Of a DNA stretch of 64,000 nucleotides, positions 45,165-55,177 are shown piece by piece. The position numbers and the translations under genes are program-made. The stretch is from Hyphomicrobiales bacterium (lineage in GTDB: Bacteria > Pseudomonadota > Alphaproteobacteria > Rhizobiales > Rhizobiaceae): assembly GCA_900469955.1 (NCBI GenBank), contig UBYX01000002.1, forward strand, positions 193-64,192, given 5' to 3'. The notes under the pieces are model-generated. The model did not search any database, was not told where the DNA came from, and saw only the letters and a program-made list of their open reading frames with translations. The first letter of the stretch is position 1. The number at the start of each line of letters is the position of its first letter.

Positions 45165-45812
45165 ATGGCAGCGAAACGCCAAAACACCAGGAAGAACGAT
45201 CCGCAGCGCACCCAGGAGGATATCCTGGAGGTCGCAACGGAGGAATTCTCCACCCATGGCCTCGCGGGAGGCCGGGTCGACGCCATCGCCGAAAAGACCC
45301 GAACCTCGAAGCGAATGATCTACTATTATTTCGGCAGCAAGGAAGGCCTTTATCTCGCCGTTCTGGAGCGCGCCTATCGCAAGATCCGCACCTTGGAGGC
45401 CGATCTCCAGCTGTCCAATCTGCCGCCGGAACAGGCGTTGCGGACGCTGATCTCCACCACGTTCGAACATGACGAAGCCAATCCGGACTTCGTGCGCCTG
45501 GTCAGTATCGAGAACATCCACCACGCGGCCCACATGCTGCGTTCGGACGCGATCCGTGATTTGAACGTTTCCATCATCGAGACGATCGCGGCGGTTCTGG
45601 AACGGGGTATCGCCGGCGGCGTCTTCACGAGAAGAGCCGATCCGATCGACGTGCATATGCTGATAAGCGCCTTCTGCTTTTTCCGGGTCTCGAACCGCTA
45701 CACGTTCGGCACGATCTTCCGTCGCGATCTATCCGAACCGGAGACGCTGCAGCGCCACAAGGGGATGATTGCCGACGCCGTGATCAGCTATCTTCAATCC
45801 GGGACCGCGTGA
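45165..45812 (+). CDS. TetR/AcrR family transcriptional regulator
   Basis: 215 residues from ATG 45165 with AAGAGG upstream; an in-frame GTG at 45138 adds nine residues and cannot be excluded. Helix-turn-helix about 15-60 (RVDAIAEKTRTSKRMIYYYF). The C-terminal part would bind the effector. Divergent from the TRAP/shikimate-dehydrogenase operon with a palindrome in the gap, so likely its repressor, relieved by the imported compound. Confidence 0.92.
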   Translation: MAAKRQNTRKNDPQRTQEDILEVATEEFSTHGLAGGRVDAIAEKTRTSKRMIYYYFGSKEGLYLAVLERAYRKIRTLEADLQLSNLPPEQALRTLISTTFEHDEANPDFVRLVSIENIHHAAHMLRSDAIRDLNVSIIETIAAVLERGIAGGVFTRRADPIDVHMLISAFCFFRVSNRYTFGTIFRRDLSEPETLQRHKGMIADAVISYLQSGTA

Positions 45813-45829
45813 CCGCAGCCGCTCGGTTT

Positions 45830-46144
45830 TTATCGGTCGATCAGGATCTTCGTGATTGCCACCCTCTCCGGAAGAGCGACGAGGAATTCGGGATCGCGGT
45901 CGAGGTGATGGACCTTGCTGGGATCGCCACCCGTAAACGCTGCCATAGAATCAAAATCCCGCCAATAGGAGGTCGTGATGAACTCCGTCTCCGCGCCGAT
46001 GTCATCGCGAAAGAGCTGTACCGCAAGGGCCGTTTTCTCAAGCGGCGGAATCCCGACCTCCCGCAGATAAGCCTCATATTCGTCGGCGACTTCCGCCAGC
46101 GTTCGGCCCCGCCAGATGCGTGCGATCGTTGCTTTGGTATCCAT
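45830..46144 (-). CDS. Small hypothetical protein, possible dimeric alpha/beta-barrel (ABM-like)
   Basis: 104 residues with GAGGAA before the ATG. Pattern IARIWRGRTLAEVADEYEAYL and TSYWRDFDSMAAFTG, with a VHHLDRDPEF segment, looks like antibiotic biosynthesis monooxygenase/DUF4188-like stress proteins: a strand, a helix, then a YW..(M)..F motif. No catalytic assignment is possible. Convergent with the TetR gene, 17 bp from its stop, and probably monocistronic. Confidence 0.75.
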   Translation of the reverse strand: MDTKATIARIWRGRTLAEVADEYEAYLREVGIPPLEKTALAVQLFRDDIGAETEFITTSYWRDFDSMAAFTGGDPSKVHHLDRDPEFLVALPERVAITKILIDR

Positions 46145-46227
46145 GGGCGTTCCTCGGCTTCGTCTGCCGGAGGAAGTAGAACAACGGCCCGAGGAGACAA
46201 CATCCTATCCCATATGAAAAATTGGGC

Positions 46228-47154
46228 TCACCTCGCCCGCCCCGGCGAGAGGAAGGCGGCGATCGCGGGCTCGTCGTGCCCCGCCTCGCGCAAAAACCGT
46301 TGGGCGAATTGCGCAGCCGTCCCGCGAAGCGCCTCATTGGACCGGATAAGGTGAAAGGCAACGTGATGATCGACCGTTCTTTCCGACACCTTCACGATCC
46401 GCCCGCTAGCAAGCGCCGCGTCGGCAAGCGGCGGGCGGGCAAGCGCGACGCCTAGTCCCTGCGCACAGGCATCGATCACGAGGTTGTAATCCTCGAAGCG
46501 CCGGTCATGCCCGCGCGGCACGTAGTTCAGCCCTTCGTCCGCCAGCCAGCGTCGCCAGGCTTCGATGTTGGAATCGTGCAGGATCGGCCATTCGAGCAGC
46601 GACTTTGAGTCGGGATGCGGGCCTAGGCGCTCCGCAAGCACAGGCGCGGCGATCGGGTAGAGTTTCTCCTGCCAGAGCGGCAAGCTTCGCACTCCGGCCC
46701 ACGGCCCCTTTCCGCAACGAATCGCAAGATCGATCCCCTCGCTGAAATCAGCCAGCCGATGCTCAAGCACCAGTTCGAGATGAATGTCGTCGCCTTCCAG
46801 CCTGGGCAGCCGTGAGAACAGCCAGAGCGACGCGACTGATGGCGTCACCGAAAGCCGCACCACCGTCTTGTTGCGCCGTGGCAGCCATCGCTCGTCCGTA
46901 TTGCCGAGGAGTGCAAGAGCCTCCTCGGCGCGGGCGAAAAACCGGATTCCCTCCGGCGTCAGCGTCACGCCCCGCGCCTCACGCAGGAAAAGCCGGACGC
47001 CCATCCAGCGTTCCAACCGCGATACCTGCCGGGACACCGCCCCGTGCGTCACGCCGCCCTCCTCCGCTGCGGCCGAAAAGGACCCGAGGCGGGCCGCTCG
47101 GGCAAATGTCTCCAGAGTATCGAGCGGCGGCAAAGCCTGGGAGCTGTGAACCAT
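46228..47154 (-). CDS. LysR family transcriptional regulator (GcvA-like)
   Basis: 308 residues from ATG 47154; a GTG two codons upstream is possible. Helix-turn-helix about 10-60 (FSAAAEEGGVTHGAVSRQVS) and the C-terminal effector domain with the GcvA-type WRRWL segment near residue 185. Divergent from an EamA-type exporter with 86 bp between, a common pairing in which the regulator controls the exporter. Confidence 0.92.
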   Translation of the reverse strand: MVHSSQALPPLDTLETFARAARLGSFSAAAEEGGVTHGAVSRQVSRLERWMGVRLFLREARGVTLTPEGIRFFARAEEALALLGNTDERWLPRRNKTVVRLSVTPSVASLWLFSRLPRLEGDDIHLELVLEHRLADFSEGIDLAIRCGKGPWAGVRSLPLWQEKLYPIAAPVLAERLGPHPDSKSLLEWPILHDSNIEAWRRWLADEGLNYVPRGHDRRFEDYNLVIDACAQGLGVALARPPLADAALASGRIVKVSERTVDHHVAFHLIRSNEALRGTAAQFAQRFLREAGHDEPAIAAFLSPGRAR

Positions 47155-47240
47155 ACGCACATATGATCATCGATCGCGTTGCTTTTCAAGCATAGACCGA
47201 GAGCGTAAGTCAGGCTTGACAACGTCGGATGGAGGCAGAC

Positions 47241-48149
47241 ATGAGCACCGTTGCGCTGGAATCTCAAACGATGAGTGAAAGACATGGATTTGACTGGGTC
47301 GCTTTCGCAGCGATCCTTGTTACCATCATTTTCTGGGCTTCGTCCTTTGCAGCCATCCGCATCGGCCTGGGATCACTGACTCCCGTCGAACTCGCCGCCG
47401 CGCGCTATGTCTCGGCAGCCTTGATCGCAGTCCTTTATCTCGCCGCGGCCAGACCCAAGCTTCCGGCAAGGCGGGATGTCTCGAGGCTCTCGGTCGCCGC
47501 AATCCTGTTCATTGCGGCTTACGCGGTCCTCCTGAATATGGGCGAGCGGACGGTCGCGGCCGGCCCAGCAAGCTTCATTATCAACACGATGCCCGTCTTT
47601 ACCGCGCTGATCGCGACCTTCGTCCTCGGCGAGCGGTTCGGGCGATGGGGTTGGGTCGGCACGGCGGTCTCCTTTGCCGGCGTCGCTCTGATCGCGGCTT
47701 CGAGCGAAAACGGCTTCGATCTCGACCCGAACGCGATCCTAATTCTGGGCGCCGCCCTCTGCTCGGCAGTGGCAAGCGTAATGCAGAAACCCCTTCTCGG
47801 TCGCATACCGGTGCTCGCCGTCACGGCGTGGATGATGCTGATCGGCTCCATTCCCCTGCTGCCGGCGGTTCCCTCCGCGATACAGGCTCTTGCCGTCGCG
47901 CCCGCCGACGTGAACTGGAGCGTCGCCTATCTGGTCATCTTTCCGACCGTCATCGGCTACGTCACCTGGGCCATCGCATTGAAGCGCCTTTCCGCCGCAC
48001 GCGCCGCGAACTTCCTCTACGGCGTTCCTCCGACCGCCACCCTGATCGGCTTTTTCTGGCTTGGCGAGGTGCCGACCGTCATCGGAGCCGCAGGCGGCAT
48101 CATGGCGATCCTCGGCGTCCTGGTCGTCAACTTGATGCGGAAGAGGTAA
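47241..48149 (+). CDS. EamA/DMT family transporter
   Basis: 302 residues from the ATG with TGGAGG 5 bases upstream (an ATG four codons earlier overlaps that site). Ten membrane helices in two EamA repeats; [20 protein letters not shown] and [21 protein letters not shown] are typical. These transporters export amino acids, metabolites or drugs. Substrate unknown; probably regulated by the divergent LysR. Confidence 0.92.
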   Translation: MSTVALESQTMSERHGFDWVAFAAILVTIIFWASSFAAIRIGLGSLTPVELAAARYVSAALIAVLYLAAARPKLPARRDVSRLSVAAILFIAAYAVLLNMGERTVAAGPASFIINTMPVFTALIATFVLGERFGRWGWVGTAVSFAGVALIAASSENGFDLDPNAILILGAALCSAVASVMQKPLLGRIPVLAVTAWMMLIGSIPLLPAVPSAIQALAVAPADVNWSVAYLVIFPTVIGYVTWAIALKRLSAARAANFLYGVPPTATLIGFFWLGEVPTVIGAAGGIMAILGVLVVNLMRKR

Positions 48150-48229
48150 AGAGTTTGCTTAGCGGTAACAGCTAGTTACGTCGCCTTTTTTGAATAGTCA
48201 TTGGAAGCCGCGCCGGCGGCTGCCAGTGA

Positions 48230-48835
48230 CTATTTGCCGTTCACCAGGTTCAGGATGAGCTGATGGACATTGCCGCCCTCGTTCATCTCCATCTTGTCGA
48301 AATCACTGCTGCGCTTGCGTTGGGCCTTGGAAATCTCCCCCAGCTTTGCAGTCAGCTCGGTCCTGATCTTCGCGCATTTCGGATCGTCGGCGACGGTGAG
48401 GCCGACGCTCACCCGCTCAATCTCCTTCACCATGTCGACGATCATGACCCCGTGCACGTCTTCGTGCCGGCGCACGCCGGCGATGAACGTATCCCATTTC
48501 CTCTTGAGCTCCGGCGACAGAGGCGAAACGGGCTTCGGCACCACATAAGTGATGATGAGCTTTGGTTTTGCCGAGACCAGCGTACAGGCGCCGTTCTGCT
48601 GCGGTTCGTATTTCCGCGTCCAGGTGAGCTTGAAGTTGGTATGCGCAATGGCGCGCACCTCCTTCCCAACCTTTGGACCCCGTTCGCCAATCGACGCATA
48701 GAGATCGATCCCGGAATCTCCGGTGACGGGATAGGTCTGCACCTGTTCGACCGGCTGCCATTGAACCTGCGCCCATGCCTCAGCCGATAGGAGTGCAAAA
48801 GAGGCTACCGCCCAAAACCCGATATTTTTCGACAA
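48230..48835 (-). CDS. DUF922-type secreted protein with HEDVH motif
   Basis: 201 residues when started at TTG 48835, which has GGGGA 5 bases upstream and begins directly with a signal peptide (SKNIGFWAVASFALLSAEAWA); a TTG nine codons upstream is the alternative. RRHEDVHG matches the HExxH of zinc proteases, as predicted for DUF922 proteins. Pairs KKLW-type YPVTGDSGIDLYASI at the mature N-terminus. Periplasmic, activity unproven. Stands downstream of the htrA-like gene on the same strand. Confidence 0.82.
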   Translation of the reverse strand: MSKNIGFWAVASFALLSAEAWAQVQWQPVEQVQTYPVTGDSGIDLYASIGERGPKVGKEVRAIAHTNFKLTWTRKYEPQQNGACTLVSAKPKLIITYVVPKPVSPLSPELKRKWDTFIAGVRRHEDVHGVMIVDMVKEIERVSVGLTVADDPKCAKIRTELTAKLGEISKAQRKRSSDFDKMEMNEGGNVHQLILNLVNGK

Positions 48836-48982
48836 CCGATTCCCCGCGCATGTTTCGGCCAAACCGTAGCGAGAGCCGCCACAAGTTTCAATTTCCCTCG
48901 CCGTCTTTCACCGCGTCTGTTCCCATGCACCCACCAACGATCCTGATCGGGAACAGGTGCCGACCGGCGCCGGCTAGCATGA

Positions 48983-49945
48983 CTATCTGTTCGCCGGCCG
49001 CGCCGCGGGAACCAGCACCCGGTGGGTAATCCGCGAATCAAGGTCAAAGAGGGTAATCGGCGTTTCCTTGCCTATGCGCGTACCATCCAGGAGGCGGATG
49101 AGATCATCGCCACCGGCGACCGGCTGGCCGTCGATTGCCAGGATGAAATCCCCTTCCTTCAACCCGGCTCTCTCCGCTGGACTGCCCGGCTCGATGCGGC
49201 GAATGCGCACCGTCGTCTCCTGGGTCATGCCAGCCTTCAGGGCGACCCGACGCGGCAGCGCTATCGTATCGACGACGATACCGACGAAGGCCCGGCGCAC
49301 ATGCCCGAAACGCAGAATTTCGGAGACCACGAAATTCGCCGTGTTCGAGGCGACGGCGAACGCGATGCCCTGCGCACCCTGGATGACGGCCGTATTGACA
49401 CCGACGACTTCCCCAGCGGCCGATACGAGCGGCCCCCCGGAATTGCCGGGATTGAGTGCTGCGTCCGTCTGTACGACGTCTTCGATCAGCCGGCCGGTCG
49501 ATGCCCTCATCGAGCGACCGAGCGCCGAGACCACGCCCGCCGTGACCGACCAGTCGAAGCCAAGCGGATTGCCGATCGCGATTGCGACATGGCCGCGGCG
49601 CAGTGTCTTCGAATCGCCTAGCTTCGCCCAGGCCTGGACGTCCATGTCGGCACGAACGAGCGCGATATCGGTGTCCGCATCGCGGCCGAGCACGCTCGCC
49701 TGCCCCACCGCGCCGTCGGCACTGCGGATGCGCACCGCCTTCGCGTCTCCGACGACATGATGATTGGTGATGATCAATCCGTCGGGCGATATGGCAAAAC
49801 CGGAGCCATGGCCGTTGGCGCCAAGCCGTTCGATGCGGCTGACCGCAGGACCTACGCGATCGACCGCGCCGGCAACAGTCTCGGAATAGGCGTCGAGCAG
49901 CGCGCCATCCTCGGGAACAGGAGGATTGATGTCGATGAAACCCAT
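48983..49945 (-). CDS. HtrA/DegP-like trypsin-type serine protease without signal peptide
   Basis: 320 residues from ATG 49945 (GGAG 8 bases upstream; an ATG six codons earlier is possible). Catalytic triad visible: H63 (TNHHVV), D93 (DTDIAL) and S169 (GNSGGP). One PDZ domain follows (about 215-305), with EPGSPAERAGLKEGDFIL. No signal peptide or membrane anchor is seen at either start, unlike DegP and DegS. It is probably cytoplasmic or exported in a non-classical way. Confidence 0.9.
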   Translation of the reverse strand: MGFIDINPPVPEDGALLDAYSETVAGAVDRVGPAVSRIERLGANGHGSGFAISPDGLIITNHHVVGDAKAVRIRSADGAVGQASVLGRDADTDIALVRADMDVQAWAKLGDSKTLRRGHVAIAIGNPLGFDWSVTAGVVSALGRSMRASTGRLIEDVVQTDAALNPGNSGGPLVSAAGEVVGVNTAVIQGAQGIAFAVASNTANFVVSEILRFGHVRRAFVGIVVDTIALPRRVALKAGMTQETTVRIRRIEPGSPAERAGLKEGDFILAIDGQPVAGGDDLIRLLDGTRIGKETPITLFDLDSRITHRVLVPAARPANR

Positions 49946-50288
49946 GGCAAGAACTCCAGACATTCAGCTTCTGAAAATGAAAGAAGCGGAAGAAGAACCG
50001 CATGTGGTGGGCGGGAGGTCTCGAAACAAGAATGCGCGCCGACCATCCAGACCAGACAATATTTTCTCCAGCAGACTCGCTGGATCTTACGCAGGATTTT
50101 GCCAAGGCGGGCCATCGACGCCCCTTCCATCCATCTCCGGGCTGCACCTGCAACCGCGCTTCTCCGCGCGGGACCAACGTTGTTGATGACAAGCATCCAA
50201 ACTTATCATACATGTTGTGGAAGTGAGCGTCAGAGCGAGCGCTGTCCGAGTGCCGCATTCGGCTAGCTGGAAAACGATGAGGAAGCAT
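49946..50288. other. 343-bp divergent region between the protease gene and gntR
   Basis: Several overlapping open frames cross it on both strands but none has a ribosome site with family-like content, so I call no gene. It must hold both promoters. ACTT-N5-ACATGT at 50201-50215 resembles a motif just before kdgD (51041-51056). Confidence 0.5.
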
Positions 50289-51041
50289 ATGAGCGTGGAG
50301 ACGAATTCGGATACGGGCAAAAAATCAGGAACGCTCGTATCCCAGCTTGACGAAACGCTCCGGCGAGCAATTGCCAGCGGCCAGTTTCCGCCAGGTTCGA
50401 AACTGCCGAGCGAAGCCCAGCTGACGGCGGCCCACGGTGTCAGCCGCACCGTTGTGCGAGAGGCTATAGCAGCGCTTCGTGCCGACCGGCTGGTCGAGGC
50501 GCGGCAGGGCGCGGGCGTCTTCGTGCTGGAGACCTCCGCGCCAAACCGCCCCACCATGCTCTCGCTTTCGGATACCGATCTTGCTCGGGTGTCGTCGATG
50601 ATCGAACTGCTTGAGCTCAGAACCGCTGTTGAGGTCGAGGCCGCGGGGCTCGCGGCGCTACGGCGGTCGCCTGCCCAGGAAGAGGTTATCCTCGAGCGGC
50701 ATGACGCTGTCCGGTCCTGCCTGGAGGCCGCAAAGCCGACGAGCGAGGCGGACTTCGCATTGCATCTCGCGATCGCCGAAGCGACAAACAACCCCCGTTT
50801 TCGTGAATTTCTCACGATGATCGGACGCAATCTCATTCCACGCGCGGCTCTGCGCCCGGACGACTCCGAGGCCGATCAGGCGGCTTATATCAAGCTGCTG
50901 GACGATGAACATCATGCCATCGTGGCCGCCATTTCCAATGGCGACGAGGAAGGTGCTCGCGAGGCGATGCGACGGCATCTGCGCGGGGCCCAATTGCGTT
51001 ACCGCACCCTCTTGAGAGAGATGCGGGAATCTGTAAGATAA
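50289..51041 (+). CDS. FadR-subfamily GntR regulator of the galactarate operon
   Basis: 250 residues starting at the ATG with GAGGA 5 bases upstream; longer frames to 50217 are possible. Winged helix domain about 15-85 (LPSEAQLTAAHGVSRTVVREAI) and FCD effector domain with histidines in DFALHLAIAE, DDEHHAIVAAI and MRRHLRGA. Located directly before kdgD in the same direction, with a promoter in the 74-bp gap; likely represses the uronate/galactarate genes until a sugar acid binds. Confidence 0.92.
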   Translation: MSVETNSDTGKKSGTLVSQLDETLRRAIASGQFPPGSKLPSEAQLTAAHGVSRTVVREAIAALRADRLVEARQGAGVFVLETSAPNRPTMLSLSDTDLARVSSMIELLELRTAVEVEAAGLAALRRSPAQEEVILERHDAVRSCLEAAKPTSEADFALHLAIAEATNNPRFREFLTMIGRNLIPRAALRPDDSEADQAAYIKLLDDEHHAIVAAISNGDEEGAREAMRRHLRGAQLRYRTLLREMRESVR

Positions 51042-51045
51042 CTTG

Positions 51046-52021
<976 letters not shown>

Positions 52022-52025
52022 CGCC

Positions 52026-53162
52026 ATGAAAATTGCGTCGGTTCGCACTCACCTTCTCGAACACAAGCTCGATGTGGCCTTCGAGAGCGCTTCCATGCGC
52101 TTCGATCGCCGTGCACATGTTCTGGTCGAGATCGAGTGCGACGACGGCACGATCGGCTGGGGAGAGTGCCTCGGCCCTGCCCGGCCGAACGCCGCGGTCG
52201 TCGCGGCCTATGCAAATTGGCTGATCGGCGAAAATCCGCTGGAAACGGAAAAGATCTGGGCGCGGCTCTACAATGCGCTGCGCGACCAGGGCCAGCGTGG
52301 CCTTGCCGTCACGGCTCTTTCCGGCATCGACATCGCGCTCTGGGACATCAAGGGCAAGCATTTCGGCGTACCGGTCTCGATCCTGCTTGGCGGACGTTTC
52401 CGCGAGTCAGTCAAGGCCTATGCGACCGGCAGCTTCAAACGGGACGGCGTCGATCGCGTCGAGGACAACGCCACGGATGTCGCCCGCTACTGGAGTGAGG
52501 GCTTTCACGCCAGCAAGATCAAGATCGGCTTCGGCGTCGAGGAAGACTTGCGCGTCATCCGCGCCGTGCGCGATGCCGTCGGCCCCGACATGCGGCTGAT
52601 GGTGGATGCCAACCACGGTTATGACGCCATCGAGGCGATTCGTTTCGGCCAGGCGGCCGCAGAACTCAATATCGACTGGTTCGAGGAGCCGGTGGTGCCG
52701 GAGCAGCTCGCGGCTTACCGCGAAGTCCGCGCCCGCCAGTCGATCCCGGTTGCTGGCGGCGAGACCTGGCACAGCCGCTGGGGCATGCGCGAGCCGGTGG
52801 AAACCCGCGCCGTCGATATCCTGCAGCCCGATCTGGCCGGCGTCGGCGGTTTCACCGAAGCAAAGCGCGTCGCCGACATGGCGGCTCTCCACGGCATTCG
52901 CGTCGTGCCGCATGTCTGGGGCACCGCCGTGCATATCGCCGCAGCGTTGCAGTTCATGGCGGCGATGATCCCGAGCCCCGTCCGGGTCAACCCGATCGAG
53001 CCGATCCTCGAATTCGACCGCACCCACAACCCGTTCCGACAGGCGGTGATCAAAACGCCGCTCGAACACGAGCGCGGCGTGGTGAGTATCCCGGACGGTC
53101 CCGGCCTCGGGATCGAGATCAACCGCGATGCGCTCGCTGAATTCCGCATGGGAGATATCTGA
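52026..53162 (+). CDS. gci: D-galactarolactone cycloisomerase
   Basis: 378 residues, enolase superfamily (mandelate racemase branch). K164-x-K166 (SKIKIG), metal ligands D194 and E220 with E246 (GGETWH), and base H296 (PHVWGT) are visible. The sequence, including ESASMRFDRRAHVLVEIECD and RVNPIEPI-EFDRTHNPFRQ, follows Agrobacterium Gci residue for residue in long stretches. It opens galactaro-1,4-lactone to 5-keto-4-deoxyglucarate. 4 bp after kdgD. Confidence 0.95.
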   Translation: MKIASVRTHLLEHKLDVAFESASMRFDRRAHVLVEIECDDGTIGWGECLGPARPNAAVVAAYANWLIGENPLETEKIWARLYNALRDQGQRGLAVTALSGIDIALWDIKGKHFGVPVSILLGGRFRESVKAYATGSFKRDGVDRVEDNATDVARYWSEGFHASKIKIGFGVEEDLRVIRAVRDAVGPDMRLMVDANHGYDAIEAIRFGQAAAELNIDWFEEPVVPEQLAAYREVRARQSIPVAGGETWHSRWGMREPVETRAVDILQPDLAGVGGFTEAKRVADMAALHGIRVVPHVWGTAVHIAAALQFMAAMIPSPVRVNPIEPILEFDRTHNPFRQAVIKTPLEHERGVVSIPDGPGLGIEINRDALAEFRMGDI

Positions 53163-54046
53163 TGCTCGTCCGCCCCCTTTCCGGCAATCCTCCCAAGACT
53201 AAACTGCCCAAGGGCGCGGTCGATACGCAGATGCATGCCTATCTGCCGGGCTTTCCCTCCCTGCCCGGCGGACCCGGCTTGCCCGCTGGAGATCTGCCGA
53301 CGCCCGCGCAGTATCTCGAATTCATGCGCTGGCTCGGCATCGATCGGGTCATCGTCACACAGGGCAATGCCCAGCAGCGCGACAATTCCAATCTCAACGC
53401 ATGCGTTGCTGAATTCGGCTCGATCGCCCGCGGCGTCTGCGTCATCGATAGCACCACATCGGACGCCGAACTGGAGCGCCTTTCCGCAGCTGGCAATGTC
53501 GGTGCGCGGATCATGGATCTGCCCGGCGGCGCGGTGAACCTCGGCGAACTCGAAGCCGTCGACGCCAAGGCAGCCTCCCAGGGCTGGATGCTCGCCGTCC
53601 AGTTCGATGGCAGCAACATTCTCGACCACGAGGCACGGCTGGCCAAGCTGAAATCCCGCTGGGTGCTCGATCATCACGGTAAATTCTTCGCTGGCGTCAC
53701 GCCCGACAGTCCGCAGGTCGACGCCGTCAAGCGGCTGATCGACGGCGGCAGGTGCTGGTTCAAATTCGCCGGCGTTTACGAATCGTCGAAATCCGGCGGC
53801 CCCGACTATGCCGATGTCGCCGCGGTCGCTCGGGTGATTGCAGCCTATGCGCCTGAACGCATCGTCTGGGGCACCAACTGGCCGCACAACCTTGCGCGCG
53901 AACAGGCCGATTATCCGGACGACGTGGCGCTGACGGATACGGTGCTTGGCTGGCTCCCCGACGACACGGCACGCGAACTCGCGCTCGTGAAAAACCCAGA
54001 AGAACTTTACGGCCTGCCCGCCCCGCAAACGGCACGGGAAGCCTGA
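53162..54046 (+). CDS. gli: D-galactarolactone isomerase, amidohydrolase superfamily
   Basis: 294 residues; start overlaps the gci stop (TGATG). It is a small amidohydrolase in which the usual HxH reads Q23-M-H25 (VDTQMH), with LDHHGKF and TNWPHN later. This matches the Agrobacterium isomerase that turns galactaro-1,5-lactone into the 1,4-lactone used by Gci, and it is next to gci as there. The altered metal motif means mechanism may be metal-independent (inference). Confidence 0.9.
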   Translation: MLVRPLSGNPPKTKLPKGAVDTQMHAYLPGFPSLPGGPGLPAGDLPTPAQYLEFMRWLGIDRVIVTQGNAQQRDNSNLNACVAEFGSIARGVCVIDSTTSDAELERLSAAGNVGARIMDLPGGAVNLGELEAVDAKAASQGWMLAVQFDGSNILDHEARLAKLKSRWVLDHHGKFFAGVTPDSPQVDAVKRLIDGGRCWFKFAGVYESSKSGGPDYADVAAVARVIAAYAPERIVWGTNWPHNLAREQADYPDDVALTDTVLGWLPDDTARELALVKNPEELYGLPAPQTAREA

Positions 54047-54107
54047 AGAAGATTGATATCCAACGACCGGCGCGTGGAGGCGCCGGCGATCAACTGAGGA
54101 GGAAAAC

Positions 54108-55082
54108 ATGAAACTCACCAAAATGCTCGGCCTCGCACTGGGCCTCGCGCTCGCTGCGACCACCGCCCACGCGCAGCAAGTGACGCTGCGTTCCGCCGAC
54201 ATCCATCCGGACGGCTATCCGACGGTGGAAGCGGTCAAATATATGGGTGAACTGCTGTCCAAGAGCACCAATGGCCGCATCAAGATCCAGGTCATGAACA
54301 ACTCGGTGCTCGGCAGCGAGAAGGACACGATCGAACAGACCCGTTTCGGCGTCATCGACATGAACCGCGTGAACGCGGCTCCGTTCAACAACCTGGTGCC
54401 GCAAACGACCGTTCTCGGCCTGCCCTTCCTGTTCCGTTCGACGGAACACATGCACAAGGTGGTTGACGGCCCGATCGGCGAGGAAATCCTCAAGGCCTTC
54501 GAACCCCACGGCCTGGTCGGCCTCGCCTATTACGACTCCGGCGCCCGCTCCTTCTACACCACGAAAAAGCCGATCCAGAAGCTCGCCGATCTGAAAGGCA
54601 TGAAGATCCGCGTCCAGCAGTCCGATCTCTGGATCGCCATGATGCAAGCCTTCGGCGCGAATCCGACCCCGATGCCGATGGGCGAAGTCTATTCGTCGCT
54701 GGAAACCGGCGTTGTCGACGGCGCAGAGAACAACTGGCCCTCCTACGAGTCGGCCCGCCACTACGAAGTCGCGAAAAACTATACGCTGACCCAGCACTCG
54801 CTGAACCCGGAAATCCTGGTCATGTCCAAGCTTTCCTGGGACAAGCTCTCGCCGGAGGACCAGAAGGCCGTCCGCCAGGCCGCCAAGGAATCGACGACAA
54901 AGATGCGCGAACTCTGGGCTGCCCGCGAAAAGTCGTCGGAAGCCAAGGTGCGCGCCGGCGGCTCCAACGTCATCGAGGTCAACAAGGAAGAGTTCGCGGC
55001 TGCGATGAAGCCGGTCTACGACAAGTTCGTAACCGATCCGAAGCAGAAGGCTCTTCTGGAACAGATCCAGGCAGTCAAGTAA
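54108..55082 (+). CDS. dctP: TRAP transporter substrate-binding protein, DctP type (sugar-acid)
   Basis: 324 residues with signal peptide MKLTKMLGLALGLALAATT, cut near AHAQQ. YDSGARSFYTTKKPIQKLADLKGMKIRVQ near residue 145 carries the ligand arginine, and VYSSLETGVVDGAENN follows. Probably binds galacturonate/glucuronate or galactarate given the operon. GAGGAGG precedes the ATG. A strong terminator hairpin follows within the operon. Confidence 0.94.
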   Translation: MKLTKMLGLALGLALAATTAHAQQVTLRSADIHPDGYPTVEAVKYMGELLSKSTNGRIKIQVMNNSVLGSEKDTIEQTRFGVIDMNRVNAAPFNNLVPQTTVLGLPFLFRSTEHMHKVVDGPIGEEILKAFEPHGLVGLAYYDSGARSFYTTKKPIQKLADLKGMKIRVQQSDLWIAMMQAFGANPTPMPMGEVYSSLETGVVDGAENNWPSYESARHYEVAKNYTLTQHSLNPEILVMSKLSWDKLSPEDQKAVRQAAKESTTKMRELWAAREKSSEAKVRAGGSNVIEVNKEEFAAAMKPVYDKFVTDPKQKALLEQIQAVK

Positions 55083-55097
55083 ATCAAGAAAACCAAG

Positions 55098-55130
55098 AAC
55101 CGGCCCTCCAACACGAGGGCCGGTTTTTTT
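55098..55130 (+). terminator. Intra-operon terminator after dctP
   Basis: Perfect 11-bp stem (AACCGGCCCTC with complement), 6-base loop and seven consecutive T, starting 15 bp past the stop codon. A full intrinsic terminator by sequence yet inside the operon, so dctQM and the dehydrogenase would be read at a reduced level. Confidence 0.88.
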
Positions 55131-55177
55131 CATTTCCGGCACAGGGGATGTCGCCGGATCCTGGAGGACGAGGGACA

